DNA of 64,000 nt from Malania oleifera. Taxonomy: Eukaryota > Streptophyta > Magnoliopsida > Santalales > Ximeniaceae. This document shows positions 59,201 through 64,000 of the stretch, in pieces. Position 1 is the first letter of the stretch; every line of letters begins with the position of its first letter. Location of the stretch: the NCBI RefSeq assembly GCF_029873635.1, contig NC_080422.1:57881889-57945888 (forward strand), in the 5' to 3' direction. Below the pieces are notes generated by a model. It made no database searches. It was given only the letters and a program-made list of their open reading frames with translations, and was not told the DNA's origin. The translations under genes and the position numbers were made by a program.

Positions 59201-59830
59201 GTGACGCAGGTTGTACTGTAGGATGGGCATCTCACAATTCCTCTGATTGTGGATGCTACCCTCAAGACTTACCTGATTAAAGAACTGTTCTGCCATATGG
59301 ACTTCATCTACTGAACTCATTATGGAGGACTCAGTCTGCTGCTGCTTCCTAAAATCAGATACATCGTTAAGGCTGTTCAAAGCATCGACATACCTCCTTT
59401 CTGAATCCCTTTCATCCGCATCAATAAAGTGTGAAGAAGCATCTTGGTCGGGATGTGAAAATAAGAAAATCCTAAGCCTAGTGAATCCATCTCCTGAGCC
59501 CAATTTATCATACTCCTCCATCATGTTGGTCACGTCATCATCGTTCACAACTGACACCAAAGCATCAAGATCCTCATCAGGCTGCTGATACTTCAACAGC
59601 GTTGCTCCGTCGTAAAGCTCCCTCATCCTCACCATCAACTCTTCATAGCTAACATCCCGAGGCAAGCTCACAATCCGCGTCTCTCCACCGACATACCTAA
59701 GCTTTCCATCCTGGGGTCGAGGCATTATGCTACCAGAGAAACTACACAAAAATTTAACGCGTGGATTTTCATCATTAGAACCGGGGTTTGAGCTAGGGGC
59801 TGAGGCGAGGGCTGACGAAGGGCTATCCAT
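32039..59830 (-). CDS. PB1-domain Raf-like (MAPKKK-type) protein kinase, 8 coding exons
   Basis: Join (minus strand): 59830-57359, 57257-57153, 56986-56834, 50625-50462, 50277-50130, 49774-49652, 49511-49424, 32205-32039. All introns are GT-AG and all phases match, giving 1139 residues. A PB1 domain lies at about residues 24-120 ('[19 protein letters not shown]'), followed by a long disordered His/Ser/Asn-rich middle and a kinase domain at about 865-1130. Catalytic residues are present: glycine loop GSGTYG (873-878), Lys893, Glu917, HFD (Asp995), Asn1000, GDLG (Asp1017) and APE (1041-1043). Such Raf-like kinases (plant group B) phosphorylate other kinases, including SnRK2s, in osmotic and ABA signalling; that role is inferred from the family. 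The start at 59,830 (MDSPSS) was chosen because the family's conserved part begins there; an in-frame ATG at 59,929 exists. The gene looks intact despite two TE-filled introns. Confidence 0.93.
32206..34492 (-). other. Part of kinase intron 7 without a recognised gene
   Basis: Mostly unique-looking AT-rich intron DNA with a T-run (32,389-32,403) and an AAAT microsatellite (33,018-33,040). A minus-strand frame at 33,679-33,915 may belong to a decayed L1-type element that continues at 37,400-38,100, but no domain is certain. Confidence 0.4.
34493..34509. repeat. TSD of RTE LINE copy A, left
   Basis: CCCTTTCAACCCTTCAA is repeated exactly at 37,384-37,400 on the other side of the LINE. Similarity continues a few bases further, with one mismatch. 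Confidence 0.9.
34844..35845 (-). pseudogene. RTE LINE reverse transcriptase
   Basis: A 333-codon open piece with '[16 protein letters not shown]', 'QFGFMPGRS', '[18 protein letters not shown]', '[20 protein letters not shown]' and the catalytic '[11 protein letters not shown]' (F-A-D-D). The N-terminal part (about 35,850-35,990) is cut off by a frame break. In active relatives it copies LINE RNA at the nicked target. The core is unusually well preserved for a genomic LINE, but it is not joined in frame to the endonuclease. Confidence 0.88.
35988..36416 (-). pseudogene. RTE LINE linker between endonuclease and RT
   Basis: A 142-codon basic segment ('[20 protein letters not shown]') that corresponds to the inter-domain linker of RTE polyproteins. 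The same segment is present in copy B (about 45,700-46,300). Confidence 0.7.
36574..37185 (-). pseudogene. RTE LINE apurinic-type endonuclease
   Basis: Contains '[20 protein letters not shown]', '[13 protein letters not shown]' (metal-binding Glu), '[14 protein letters not shown]' and '[16 protein letters not shown]', the exonuclease-endonuclease-phosphatase motifs. The C-terminal third is missing through the internal deletion seen in this copy, so it cannot be active. Confidence 0.85.
37384..37400. repeat. TSD of RTE LINE copy A, right
   Basis: Exact repeat of 34,493-34,509. Confidence 0.9.
37401..39249 (-). other. Part of kinase intron 7 with a possible L1 ORF1 trace
   Basis: On the minus strand 37,590-37,720 reads '[20 protein letters not shown]', which resembles the DUF4283-like part of plant L1 ORF1, but the frame ends soon after. 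The rest (38,100-39,249) has only short frames and no recognised domain. Low certainty. Confidence 0.35.
39250..40070 (+). repeat. 5' LTR of the intronic copia element (with insertion)
   Basis: It ends ATACAACA immediately before TGGTATCAAAG (40,071), a copia primer site close to tRNA-iMet. Blocks shared with the 3' LTR include 'GGTCATTGGCATTGTACTTG', 'ATATTATAAATAGAGGGAGA' (a TATA-like motif) and 'CCATTTTACCCAATTAT'. The left end is set by the flank match and is less certain. Confidence 0.72.
39349..39995. mobile_element. hAT-like non-autonomous element, TSD CTTGACAT
   Basis: A 647-bp insertion with an 8-bp TSD (39,341-39,348 and 39,996-40,003); the uninterrupted site is preserved in the 3' LTR at 49,113-49,120. 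The ends are inverted: CATGGTCTTAAATTTC at the left, and the reverse complement of the right reads CAAGGTCTTAAATTTC. An 8-bp TSD is the hAT hallmark. The interior is non-coding, AT-rich and packed with TCGAAATTT-type motifs near both ends. Confidence 0.88.
40071..40085 (+). other. Copia primer binding site
   Basis: TGGTATCAAAGTAAG directly after the 5' LTR resembles the tRNA-iMet complement TGGTATCAGAGC with one change in the core. Confidence 0.75.
40086..41220 (+). other. Leader and decayed gag region of the intronic copia element
   Basis: A short frame after 'ATGACCACCGCT' (40,108) soon ends, and no UBN2 gag signature could be read, so gag seems largely lost or replaced. A direct duplication of about 73 bp lies at 40,809-40,955. 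Confidence 0.5.
40809..40955. repeat. 73-bp tandem duplication
   Basis: Two adjacent copies sharing AAGTCTCTTGGAGCAG, ACATTGATTT.GTAGGGTTG and CAGTGCTATGTCCA, with a few differences. Confidence 0.8.
41221..42723 (+). pseudogene. Copia protease, GAG-pre-integrase and integrase, broken
   Basis: '[14 protein letters not shown]' (41,270-41,330) is the protease active-site region, with the usual D-S-G changed to D-Y-A. 41,627-41,884 has '[20 protein letters not shown]', the GAG-pre-integrase zinc region. 41,927-42,226 has '[20 protein letters not shown]', the integrase D-D-E core; 42,189-42,476 is the integrase C-terminal part ('[20 protein letters not shown]'). Frame shifts separate all pieces. 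The end at 42,723 is the LINE insertion point. Confidence 0.82.
42710..42723. repeat. TSD of RTE LINE copy B, left
   Basis: TAGTTCCCTCGTTA, repeated exactly at 47,371-47,384. Confidence 0.9.
42938..44380 (+). mobile_element. Solo LTR with TSD ACTGG inside LINE copy B
   Basis: A 1443-bp insertion with TGATGGGG...CCTACATCA ends and ACTGG at 42,933-42,937 and 44,381-44,385; LINE sequence is continuous across it. A TATA box (TATATATATACCCC, about 43,471) followed by a U5-like region suggests plus orientation. Two CACGTG-core motifs lie near the left end (42,984 and 43,033). Family not identified. Short frames inside it are not coding. Confidence 0.88.
44493..45846 (-). pseudogene. RTE LINE reverse transcriptase, copy B
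   Basis: The pieces are 45,469-45,846 ('[20 protein letters not shown]'), 45,217-45,429 ('[10 protein letters not shown]', '[12 protein letters not shown]'), 44,772-45,230 ('[16 protein letters not shown]', '[14 protein letters not shown]') and 44,493-44,756 ('[14 protein letters not shown]', '[13 protein letters not shown]'). The catalytic FADD motif survives, but at least three frame breaks do not. Confidence 0.85.
46036..47075 (-). pseudogene. RTE LINE endonuclease and linker, copy B
   Basis: 46,411-46,695 holds '[20 protein letters not shown]' and the C-terminal endonuclease part '[20 protein letters not shown]', which copy A lacks. 46,036-46,350 is the linker. The N-terminal endonuclease part (about 46,700-47,075) is present only as frame-broken fragments. 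Confidence 0.8.
47371..47384. repeat. TSD of RTE LINE copy B, right
   Basis: Exact repeat of 42,710-42,723; copia pol resumes after it. Confidence 0.9.
47385..49019 (+). pseudogene. Copia reverse transcriptase and RNase H, broken
   Basis: 47,762-47,947 encodes '[16 protein letters not shown]' and '[20 protein letters not shown]' (RT). 48,310-48,600 encodes '[14 protein letters not shown]' and '[20 protein letters not shown]' (RT to RNase H linker). 48,666-49,019 encodes '[15 protein letters not shown]', '[15 protein letters not shown]' and '[10 protein letters not shown]' (RNase H). Frames are broken at about 47,950-48,300 and 48,600-48,670. Confidence 0.85.
49020..49187 (+). repeat. 3' LTR of the intronic copia element
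   Basis: Ends ATTCAACA at 49,187. It carries an internal duplication of GGGTATTATGGTCATTGGCA that is absent from the 5' LTR. The left limit is approximate because it overlaps the end of pol. Confidence 0.7.
49424..49511 (-). CDS. Kinase exon 7 (C-lobe)
   Basis: Encodes '[20 protein letters not shown]' and on to 'HCASIIG', ending after the first base of a Gly codon (ATTG|GTAGGC). The next 17.2 kb is intron. Confidence 0.92.
49652..49774 (-). CDS. Kinase exon 6 (activation segment)
   Basis: Encodes residues 1015-1055: '[18 protein letters not shown]' through 'PWMAPELL'. The magnesium-binding Asp is kept although the motif reads DLG rather than DFG, a common variant in this kinase group. Confidence 0.92.
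50130..50277 (-). CDS. Kinase exon 5 (catalytic loop)
   Basis: Completes codon 965 (AG|A, Arg) and runs to residue 1014. Contains '[17 protein letters not shown]', the catalytic loop. Acceptor GAACAG|AACGAT, donor AAG|GTATGC. Confidence 0.92.
50462..50625 (-). CDS. Kinase exon 4 (helix C region)
   Basis: Encodes residues 911-964 plus two bases of codon 965 ('[19 protein letters not shown]'). Acceptor TTGCAG|ATTGCA, donor GACAG|GTAACA. Using the more 5' of two possible acceptors keeps the family sequence 'ERLIADFWKE'. Confidence 0.9.
50640..51080 (-). pseudogene. L1-type LINE 3' end remnant in kinase intron 3
   Basis: The minus strand (51,073-50,873) reads '[20 protein letters not shown]' and 'CNALIFSG', which matches the C-terminal zf-RVT-following region of plant L1 reverse transcriptases (normally '...LWxxWLERNxRIF'). 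Pieces such as '[11 protein letters not shown]' near 50,680-50,700 match the typical L1 3' untranslated end. The element appears 5'-truncated. Similar non-coding sequence may extend right to about 51,500. Confidence 0.65.
51081..54130 (-). other. Part of kinase intron 3 without a recognised gene
   Basis: AT-rich intron DNA with a C-run (52,219-52,232) and several short frames (for example 52,568-52,933) that show no known domain and no splice context on the kinase strand. Confidence 0.4.
54131..56570 (-). mobile_element. Copia pol remnant in kinase intron 3
   Basis: Minus-strand pieces appear in copia order: 55,626-55,871 ('[20 protein letters not shown]', start of RT), 55,043-55,393 ('[20 protein letters not shown]' and '[13 protein letters not shown]'; the usual Y-V-D-D is changed to F-V-E-D), and 54,298-54,558 ('[13 protein letters not shown]', '[12 protein letters not shown]', '[11 protein letters not shown]', RNase H). 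The minus-strand tract CAGCTTGAGGCGGAGTGTT (54,250-54,268) is the polypurine tract and 3' LTR start. Broken throughout. The integrase side (about 55,900-56,570) is barely recognisable. Confidence 0.8.
56834..56986 (-). CDS. Kinase exon 3 (glycine loop and ATP-binding Lys)
   Basis: Encodes residues 860-910, including '[16 protein letters not shown]' and 'VAIKRIK'. Acceptor TTTAG|ACAATA, donor TTTG|GTAATC. Confidence 0.92.
57153..57257 (-). CDS. Kinase exon 2
   Basis: Encodes residues 825-859 ('NTNGESELD' to 'AIAKGLQ'). Acceptor GTAG|AATACC, donor CAG|GTTCAA. It is the linker that leads into the kinase domain. Confidence 0.9.
57359..59830 (-). CDS. Kinase exon 1 (PB1 domain and disordered region)
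   Basis: Encodes residues 1-824. The donor TCT|GTAAGA follows 'ALDEIETS'. The open frame continues past the donor into the intron as far as 57,278, but those extra residues are intronic. Confidence 0.92.
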
Positions 59831-59932
59831 CTCTAAAAGACTTTGATACGGCTGTTCCCGGTAAATTGGATTATCAGAGTGCAGGAAAGACTCGCTCGGG
59901 CATGCAATTCCTTTATTACACATGAGCATGAC

Positions 59933-60025
59933 TCATATCATATAGCCCACAAGTTCTTCGCTCCCAATCCCCAAAGCACAAACAATTCCTTGGAGATTGA
60001 TAAACGAAGTAATTTCATTCTCCAT
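59933..60025 (-). other. Upstream open reading frame in the kinase 5' region
   Basis: A 30-codon frame starts ATGGAGAATG at 60,025 and ends TGA at 59,933, three bases before an in-frame upstream ATG (59,929) of the main frame and 103 bp before the preferred start (59,830). Whether it is in the mRNA depends on 5' UTR splicing: an acceptor-like ATTTTCAG lies immediately before its ATG. Confidence 0.4.
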
Positions 60026-60267
60026 CTGAAAATCTACAAATAGTGCCATAAATCTTTACACTTCCCAACAACAGCCATTGCTACCCTTCTAATCAATCAT
60101 GAAAACCCAAACAATATCAAATAAATTAAAAATTAAATAAACATTTCAGCCCCGTAAAGCTGCAACCAGGATCCCCAAATTCTCAATTTACAGTCGAAAT
60201 TCTAGCCCAAAATCAATCATTTCATTAATTAAACGAGAAAACCAAACCCTCGATATTAAAGGGGTAC
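60026..60267 (-). other. Possible 5' UTR intron of the kinase gene
   Basis: On the minus strand CATTTCAG|GTACCC (60,267) is a fair donor and TAGATTTTCAG| (60,026) a fair acceptor. 5' UTR introns are frequent in this kinase family. Unconfirmed. Confidence 0.35.
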
Positions 60268-60289
60268 CTGAAATGGCGATTCCAATGAA

Positions 60290-60407
60290 AGCCAATTCAA
60301 AATTCAAAACCATCAAAATGCCTTCACAATTACAGAAATTCGGGGAATAGCCAATTCAAAATCCAAAACCATCAAAATGCCTTCACAATTACAGAAATTC
60401 GGGGAAT
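60290..60407. repeat. 59-bp tandem duplication upstream of the kinase gene
   Basis: Two adjacent 59-bp copies (60,290-60,348 and 60,349-60,407), each containing CATCAAAATGCCTTCACAAT and AGAAATTCGGGGAAT, differing at one base. Confidence 0.92.
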
Positions 60408-60429
60408 ATTCCAGTCACTTATCGCTTAT

Positions 60430-60730
60430 GCCCTCTCTCTCTCTGTCGATGAGCTAGTGATCGAGCTAAAAACAAGCAATTTAAGAGAGAGAAAGAAAAG
60501 AGACAAAACTAGAGAAAAAAAGTAAGAGAGAGTACAAGGCTCTGTGAAAAGACTAAGAATAAGAAGAAGAAGAAGAAGAAGATGCTGGTGACGATGATAG
60601 GAGAAGGACCGCCATCAACCCGTCTCTGCACTCTCTCTCTCTCTCTTCTCGCTACTCTCTCTCTCGTTCCTCTCTCCTCTGTCGCGGTTGCAAGATGCGA
60701 GGCCTGGCTGCCAGGTATCTCTCCACGTGT
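60430..60730 (-). promoter_or_regulatory. Probable kinase promoter / 5' UTR region with GA/CT tracts and a G-box
   Basis: GA/CT-rich tracts at 60,431-60,446 and 60,632-60,665, a GAA run at 60,562-60,582, and CACGTG in a CCACGTGTC context (60,724-60,729). GA/CT tracts near transcription starts and G-box/ABRE motifs are common in plant promoters. No TATA box or start site can be fixed from sequence alone. Confidence 0.4.
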
Positions 60731-62809
60731 CGCTTCCTCCTTTCTTTGTGTCGCAGCATCTAATTATCTCCACCAGGGTTGAGAAATGGCACGCGCAATA
60801 TTCAACGCGTCAACATCATATACCGATCTCGGGGAAGCTGACGAGCCTTAGCGTCATCTGCACAACCTTCCCTAACGTGGCAGTTTTCAATTGGAAGCTG
60901 ACGGCTAGGAGGGTAGGCGGCGCGTTGTTTCTTAACCGCATCCTTCGAATTCCGTATTAGGTTGAGACTCCGCTCCACAGCCAATGCCACGCGCACTCGC
61001 TTCCTTCATCTCTCTTCTCTTTCTCTCAAAAATTGCATTAAAATCCCATGGACATCTATGCATGAGATAAAAATACATTAATTAATTTTATATTTTATTA
61101 ATAATTTGATGTTCACACGCCTACGAGTGGTTGGGCGAAATTCATATGATGTATAACTTCTATCATTTGGTAAACCCCAAAAAAAAAAAAAAAAACCAAC
61201 AGTTTCATGATTGCATACATGAAAATATACATTCAAATTTACATTCAAACTCATTCTTCATTTCTCATTCACTTCAAGATTTTGTTTTCTAAGGCAGATT
61301 ATAGAAACGAAGCCAAAAAACAAAAACAGAAATTAAAATTCAAAAACTAGCTACCTATTTGATTAATATTTATGAATCTAAAATAAATTTAAAAAATTAA
61401 TTAAAAATACTCATTTTCATAAAAAATAAAAATTATTTTAATTATTTTACTTAATTCTCATACTTTCAAAATTTACTTTACAATAAAAATTTTATTGGTC
61501 ATGTCAATTAAAAAATAATAAAAATATTTTGTGATTGGTTTTGTTATTATTTTTAAAATTTATGTATATTTTATTCAGTTATATTAAATTCATATAATCA
61601 TTTTTTTTAGTTTTAATTTAAAAGCGTATAAAATAAATGATTTGATCCAAAAGAACTATTTCTAGATATTAAAATTTATGACAACATAATTAGCAAAACA
61701 ACTAAAAACCATAAAACCTAATTTTTAGTTTTTCGCAAAAGATAGCAAAAGAGTTGAGATTTGTTACCAAGATTATTTAAGAGTTATTCCATTACAAAGT
61801 TGAGTTGGGCTATTATTCTAAGAAAATCCTTTCATTAGATCTGATCCTAAATACAAAAAAAGCTTATGTTGTGTTATATTCTATGCTTGTCTTTGTATTA
61901 TGATTGTACTACGTTGAGAATAGTGTACTACAACTATTATATTCTTTTTATTCTCATACAGGCTGATAGTTTCACTCTTTCTTATAGTTCACCACATTTT
62001 TTAGGATTTTTATTCGAGTGAACAAGCAAAGGCCTGAGAATTGTTTTTCATTTCTTTTTATTTTACTCTGACTATCAATTGATAATTTTTATAGGTTACT
62101 ACTTAAAGTAGGACAAGTAGTCTCATAGTAATCTCTAGCACATGTAACTAGCCTTCTAGCCAAAGGAGATGCGAACTTGAACTGAGGACTGGTTGTCCAA
62201 AGTGCTCTTTAGCACGTAGTAGTTATAGTATTAATCAATAGTGAAATCTTGAGTGGATACTTGAGGAGTGGATGCAAGTCAAAATTGATTGAAACACTAC
62301 AAATTGCTTATGTCTTCTATTGTACACTTTGACACCCAATTTCGTATTAGGTTGATTTGATATCTCAATTAATTGAGAGAGAATGGGTAAGTTTCAACAC
62401 TGAGATTGGGTGGCCTATTTGATTGCCAACATGTTTGGTGACCGTTTGAAAATCAAGTCAGTGTAGACAACCAACATTAATTCTCTTACTTACCCTTTTT
62501 TTTATTTCAAAAAACAAAGTCACTATTTTATTTTAGTTTTGAAAAGGTAGAAAAAAGAAAAACCCTGTAAAAATATATTTAGATCTGGGAGTACCATGTT
62601 GAATGAGGAAGGTAGTCTCTTAAAATCTTTTTTTTTTATGGAATTTAAAGAACTAGCATTGTACAACCCATTCCATGAACAATTACAATACTTACCTTAT
62701 GTGTGTGCATGTGTCTACCTTTTTGAAAAGTGATTTTTTGAAAAATTATACCTGTCTAATTTACCAATTTAATTTTTTTTTTCCATAATAACATTTAATA
62801 TAATAATCT
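60731..62809. other. Intergenic DNA, possibly with an old copia LTR
   Basis: AT-rich, without credible coding frames. About 61,990-62,345 contains 'gtggatgcaagtcaaaattg...acaaattgcttatgtcttc', which resembles the R-U5 part of plant copia LTRs; ends and TSD were not found. Confidence 0.35.
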
Positions 62810-64000
62810 TGTCCTACTAAATGACACAATCAACCTGAACTCATAGGTACCAGGGATATACCCAAAATACAATTCGGATACCTAAGCAACAGGAAACATA
62901 AATTACAACATACCATACAACCAACCACAATACCAAAGTCCTACTAAAAATGTTATATATATACAATCATCCACAAAAGATCAAAAGTAGCCTAAGGACA
63001 CTTCCCAAAAATAAATCTAACCCTAACTCATCAACTCACCCTTCTGATAGGGTAGCTCAATCGGACTCTGCTGTCGCAGAGCTCGATCCGCCTGTCTACC
63101 TGGATTTCCTGAAATATTTTGTAAGTTAGGGTGAGACACCTTTCAGTAAGGGAAATAAACTAATATCAGTGTGTGACAACATGAGTATTTTCATGTTCTA
63201 CATATAACAGTACATAAATCATATTTGGAAAAAATGTCTGTATCATATCTGGGAAAAACATAATTTATTATAACATGGTATAACATACTGAATTTCTATA
63301 CATAAAAATCATCTCATATAACTGTACATGAAATAACACCCTGGATGGATAGCTGGCTGGTGTCATATCTTACCCCCACATGATTGGGTTGTTCGACCCG
63401 AAGGCAGGACCTAGCAATGGTTGGTCGACCACACTAGATCAACATAAGTCTATAAGTACGATGGGTCTGCCCCTCCTAGTTCGGATGCTATAGGGACGCC
63501 TGTACTACCATAAACCACATCGACTACCGATCTCCCACTATCCCTTATGACATGTCGTAGCACTAACATACATGATCATGATCATATAGCTACGGTACCA
63601 TGCTTCGTGAAAGCCTAAACCAAGTCATCCGGTTCTGCTAACATATAGTATATTTCCAAATAATGATACATGGTTATTTCATAATAATATATTTCTTGAT
63701 AATATTTTCATAAAATTTTGCATAACATATTACATAAAATTCATGGCCCTTACGCCGACATTTTTTATCTTGTAAATCACGACACTTAAGGCCGGCATAG
63801 CATGTCATATAAAAATCACGACCCTTATGCCAACATATCATATAAAATCACGGCCCTTATGCCAGCATATCATATAAAACCATGGCCCTTACACTGTCAT
63901 ATCATATAAAATTCGTAGTTTGAAATCTCTGTACCATTTTTAATATCTTTCTGAAAAACAGTAATAACATGCTTATTCTGAAAACATAATATTCTGATAT
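62810..64000 (+). repeat. Family X LTR-like repeat, copy 2 (runs off the window)
   Basis: Collinear with 17,553-18,759: shared segments include the 'gatttcctgaaatat..' / 'gacacctttcagtaaggg' region (63,105-63,153), 'ttaccccca..tga..gggttg' with CCCGAAGGCAGGACC (63,370-63,412), 'ctataagtacgatgggtc' and a terminal GGCCCTTA.GCC tandem array (63,740-63,910). It is strongly diverged from copy 1 and lacks the AACG of its start. Confidence 0.7.
63740..63910. repeat. Short tandem repeat with GGCCCTTA core in family X copy 2
   Basis: Five to six imperfect units of about 30-35 bp, each with (G/C)GGCCCTTA(C/T)GCC..CATATCATATAAAA. Equivalent in position to 18,464-18,575. Confidence 0.8.

Noticed and set aside
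60582..60960. Plus-strand frames upstream of the kinase
   Set aside because: Begin in CT-rich low-complexity DNA of the kinase promoter; no conserved motif.

Overview
The window is nuclear DNA from a flowering plant, most likely a eudicot. The signs are one spliced gene with GT-AG introns and a PB1-plus-Raf-like-kinase architecture, surrounded by typical plant repeats: Ty1/copia elements, a Tat/Ogre-type Ty3/gypsy element, an RTE-type LINE, an L1-type LINE remnant, a hAT-like non-autonomous element and a fold-back element. I see no bacterial genes, no CRISPR array, and no rRNA or tRNA gene. I cannot name the species.

Left part (about 1-28,750) is a nested retrotransposon cluster. A decayed minus-strand copia element (1 to about 2030) is followed by a second copia LTR. 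That LTR (2031-3034 plus 16,473 to about 17,260) was split by a 13.4-kb gypsy element (3035-16,472, target-site duplication AAGGG). The gypsy element is non-autonomous: 3.3-kb LTRs, a tRNA-Arg-type primer binding site, a gag frame with two stops and no pol. Its 3' untranslated part carries a 66-bp and a 19-bp tandem array. Next come another LTR-like repeat, called 'family X' here (17,553-18,759 plus 20,474-21,178), split by a solo copia LTR (18,760-20,473, TSD CAATT); a 141-bp fold-back element (21,751-21,891); and a full-length but broken minus-strand copia element (22,390-28,746), itself split by another solo LTR (24,214-26,371, TSD GTCTA).

Middle and right part (about 31,500-60,300) is one minus-strand gene for a PB1-domain Raf-like (MAPKKK-type) protein kinase. 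Eight coding exons can be joined with every splice phase matching, giving a predicted 1139-residue protein with all catalytic residues present. Its last intron is 17.2 kb and falls inside the kinase domain. That intron holds an RTE LINE (34,510-37,383) and a plus-strand copia element (39,250-49,187). The copia element contains a second RTE LINE (42,724-47,370), which in turn contains a solo LTR (42,938-44,380, TSD ACTGG); its 5' LTR contains a 647-bp hAT-like element with an 8-bp TSD. A second large intron (50,626-56,833) holds an L1-type LINE 3' end and a copia pol remnant.

Right edge (about 60,300-64,000) holds the gene's 5' region (a 59-bp tandem duplication, CT/GA-rich tracts and a G-box), AT-rich intergenic DNA, and a second diverged copy of family X that runs off the window.

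Nothing here looks like a new enzymatic system. The most informative points are the deeply nested yet apparently spliceable kinase gene, the gag-only gypsy element with two tandem arrays, the duplicated primer-site motif inside its LTR, and the fold-back element with LTR-like ends.
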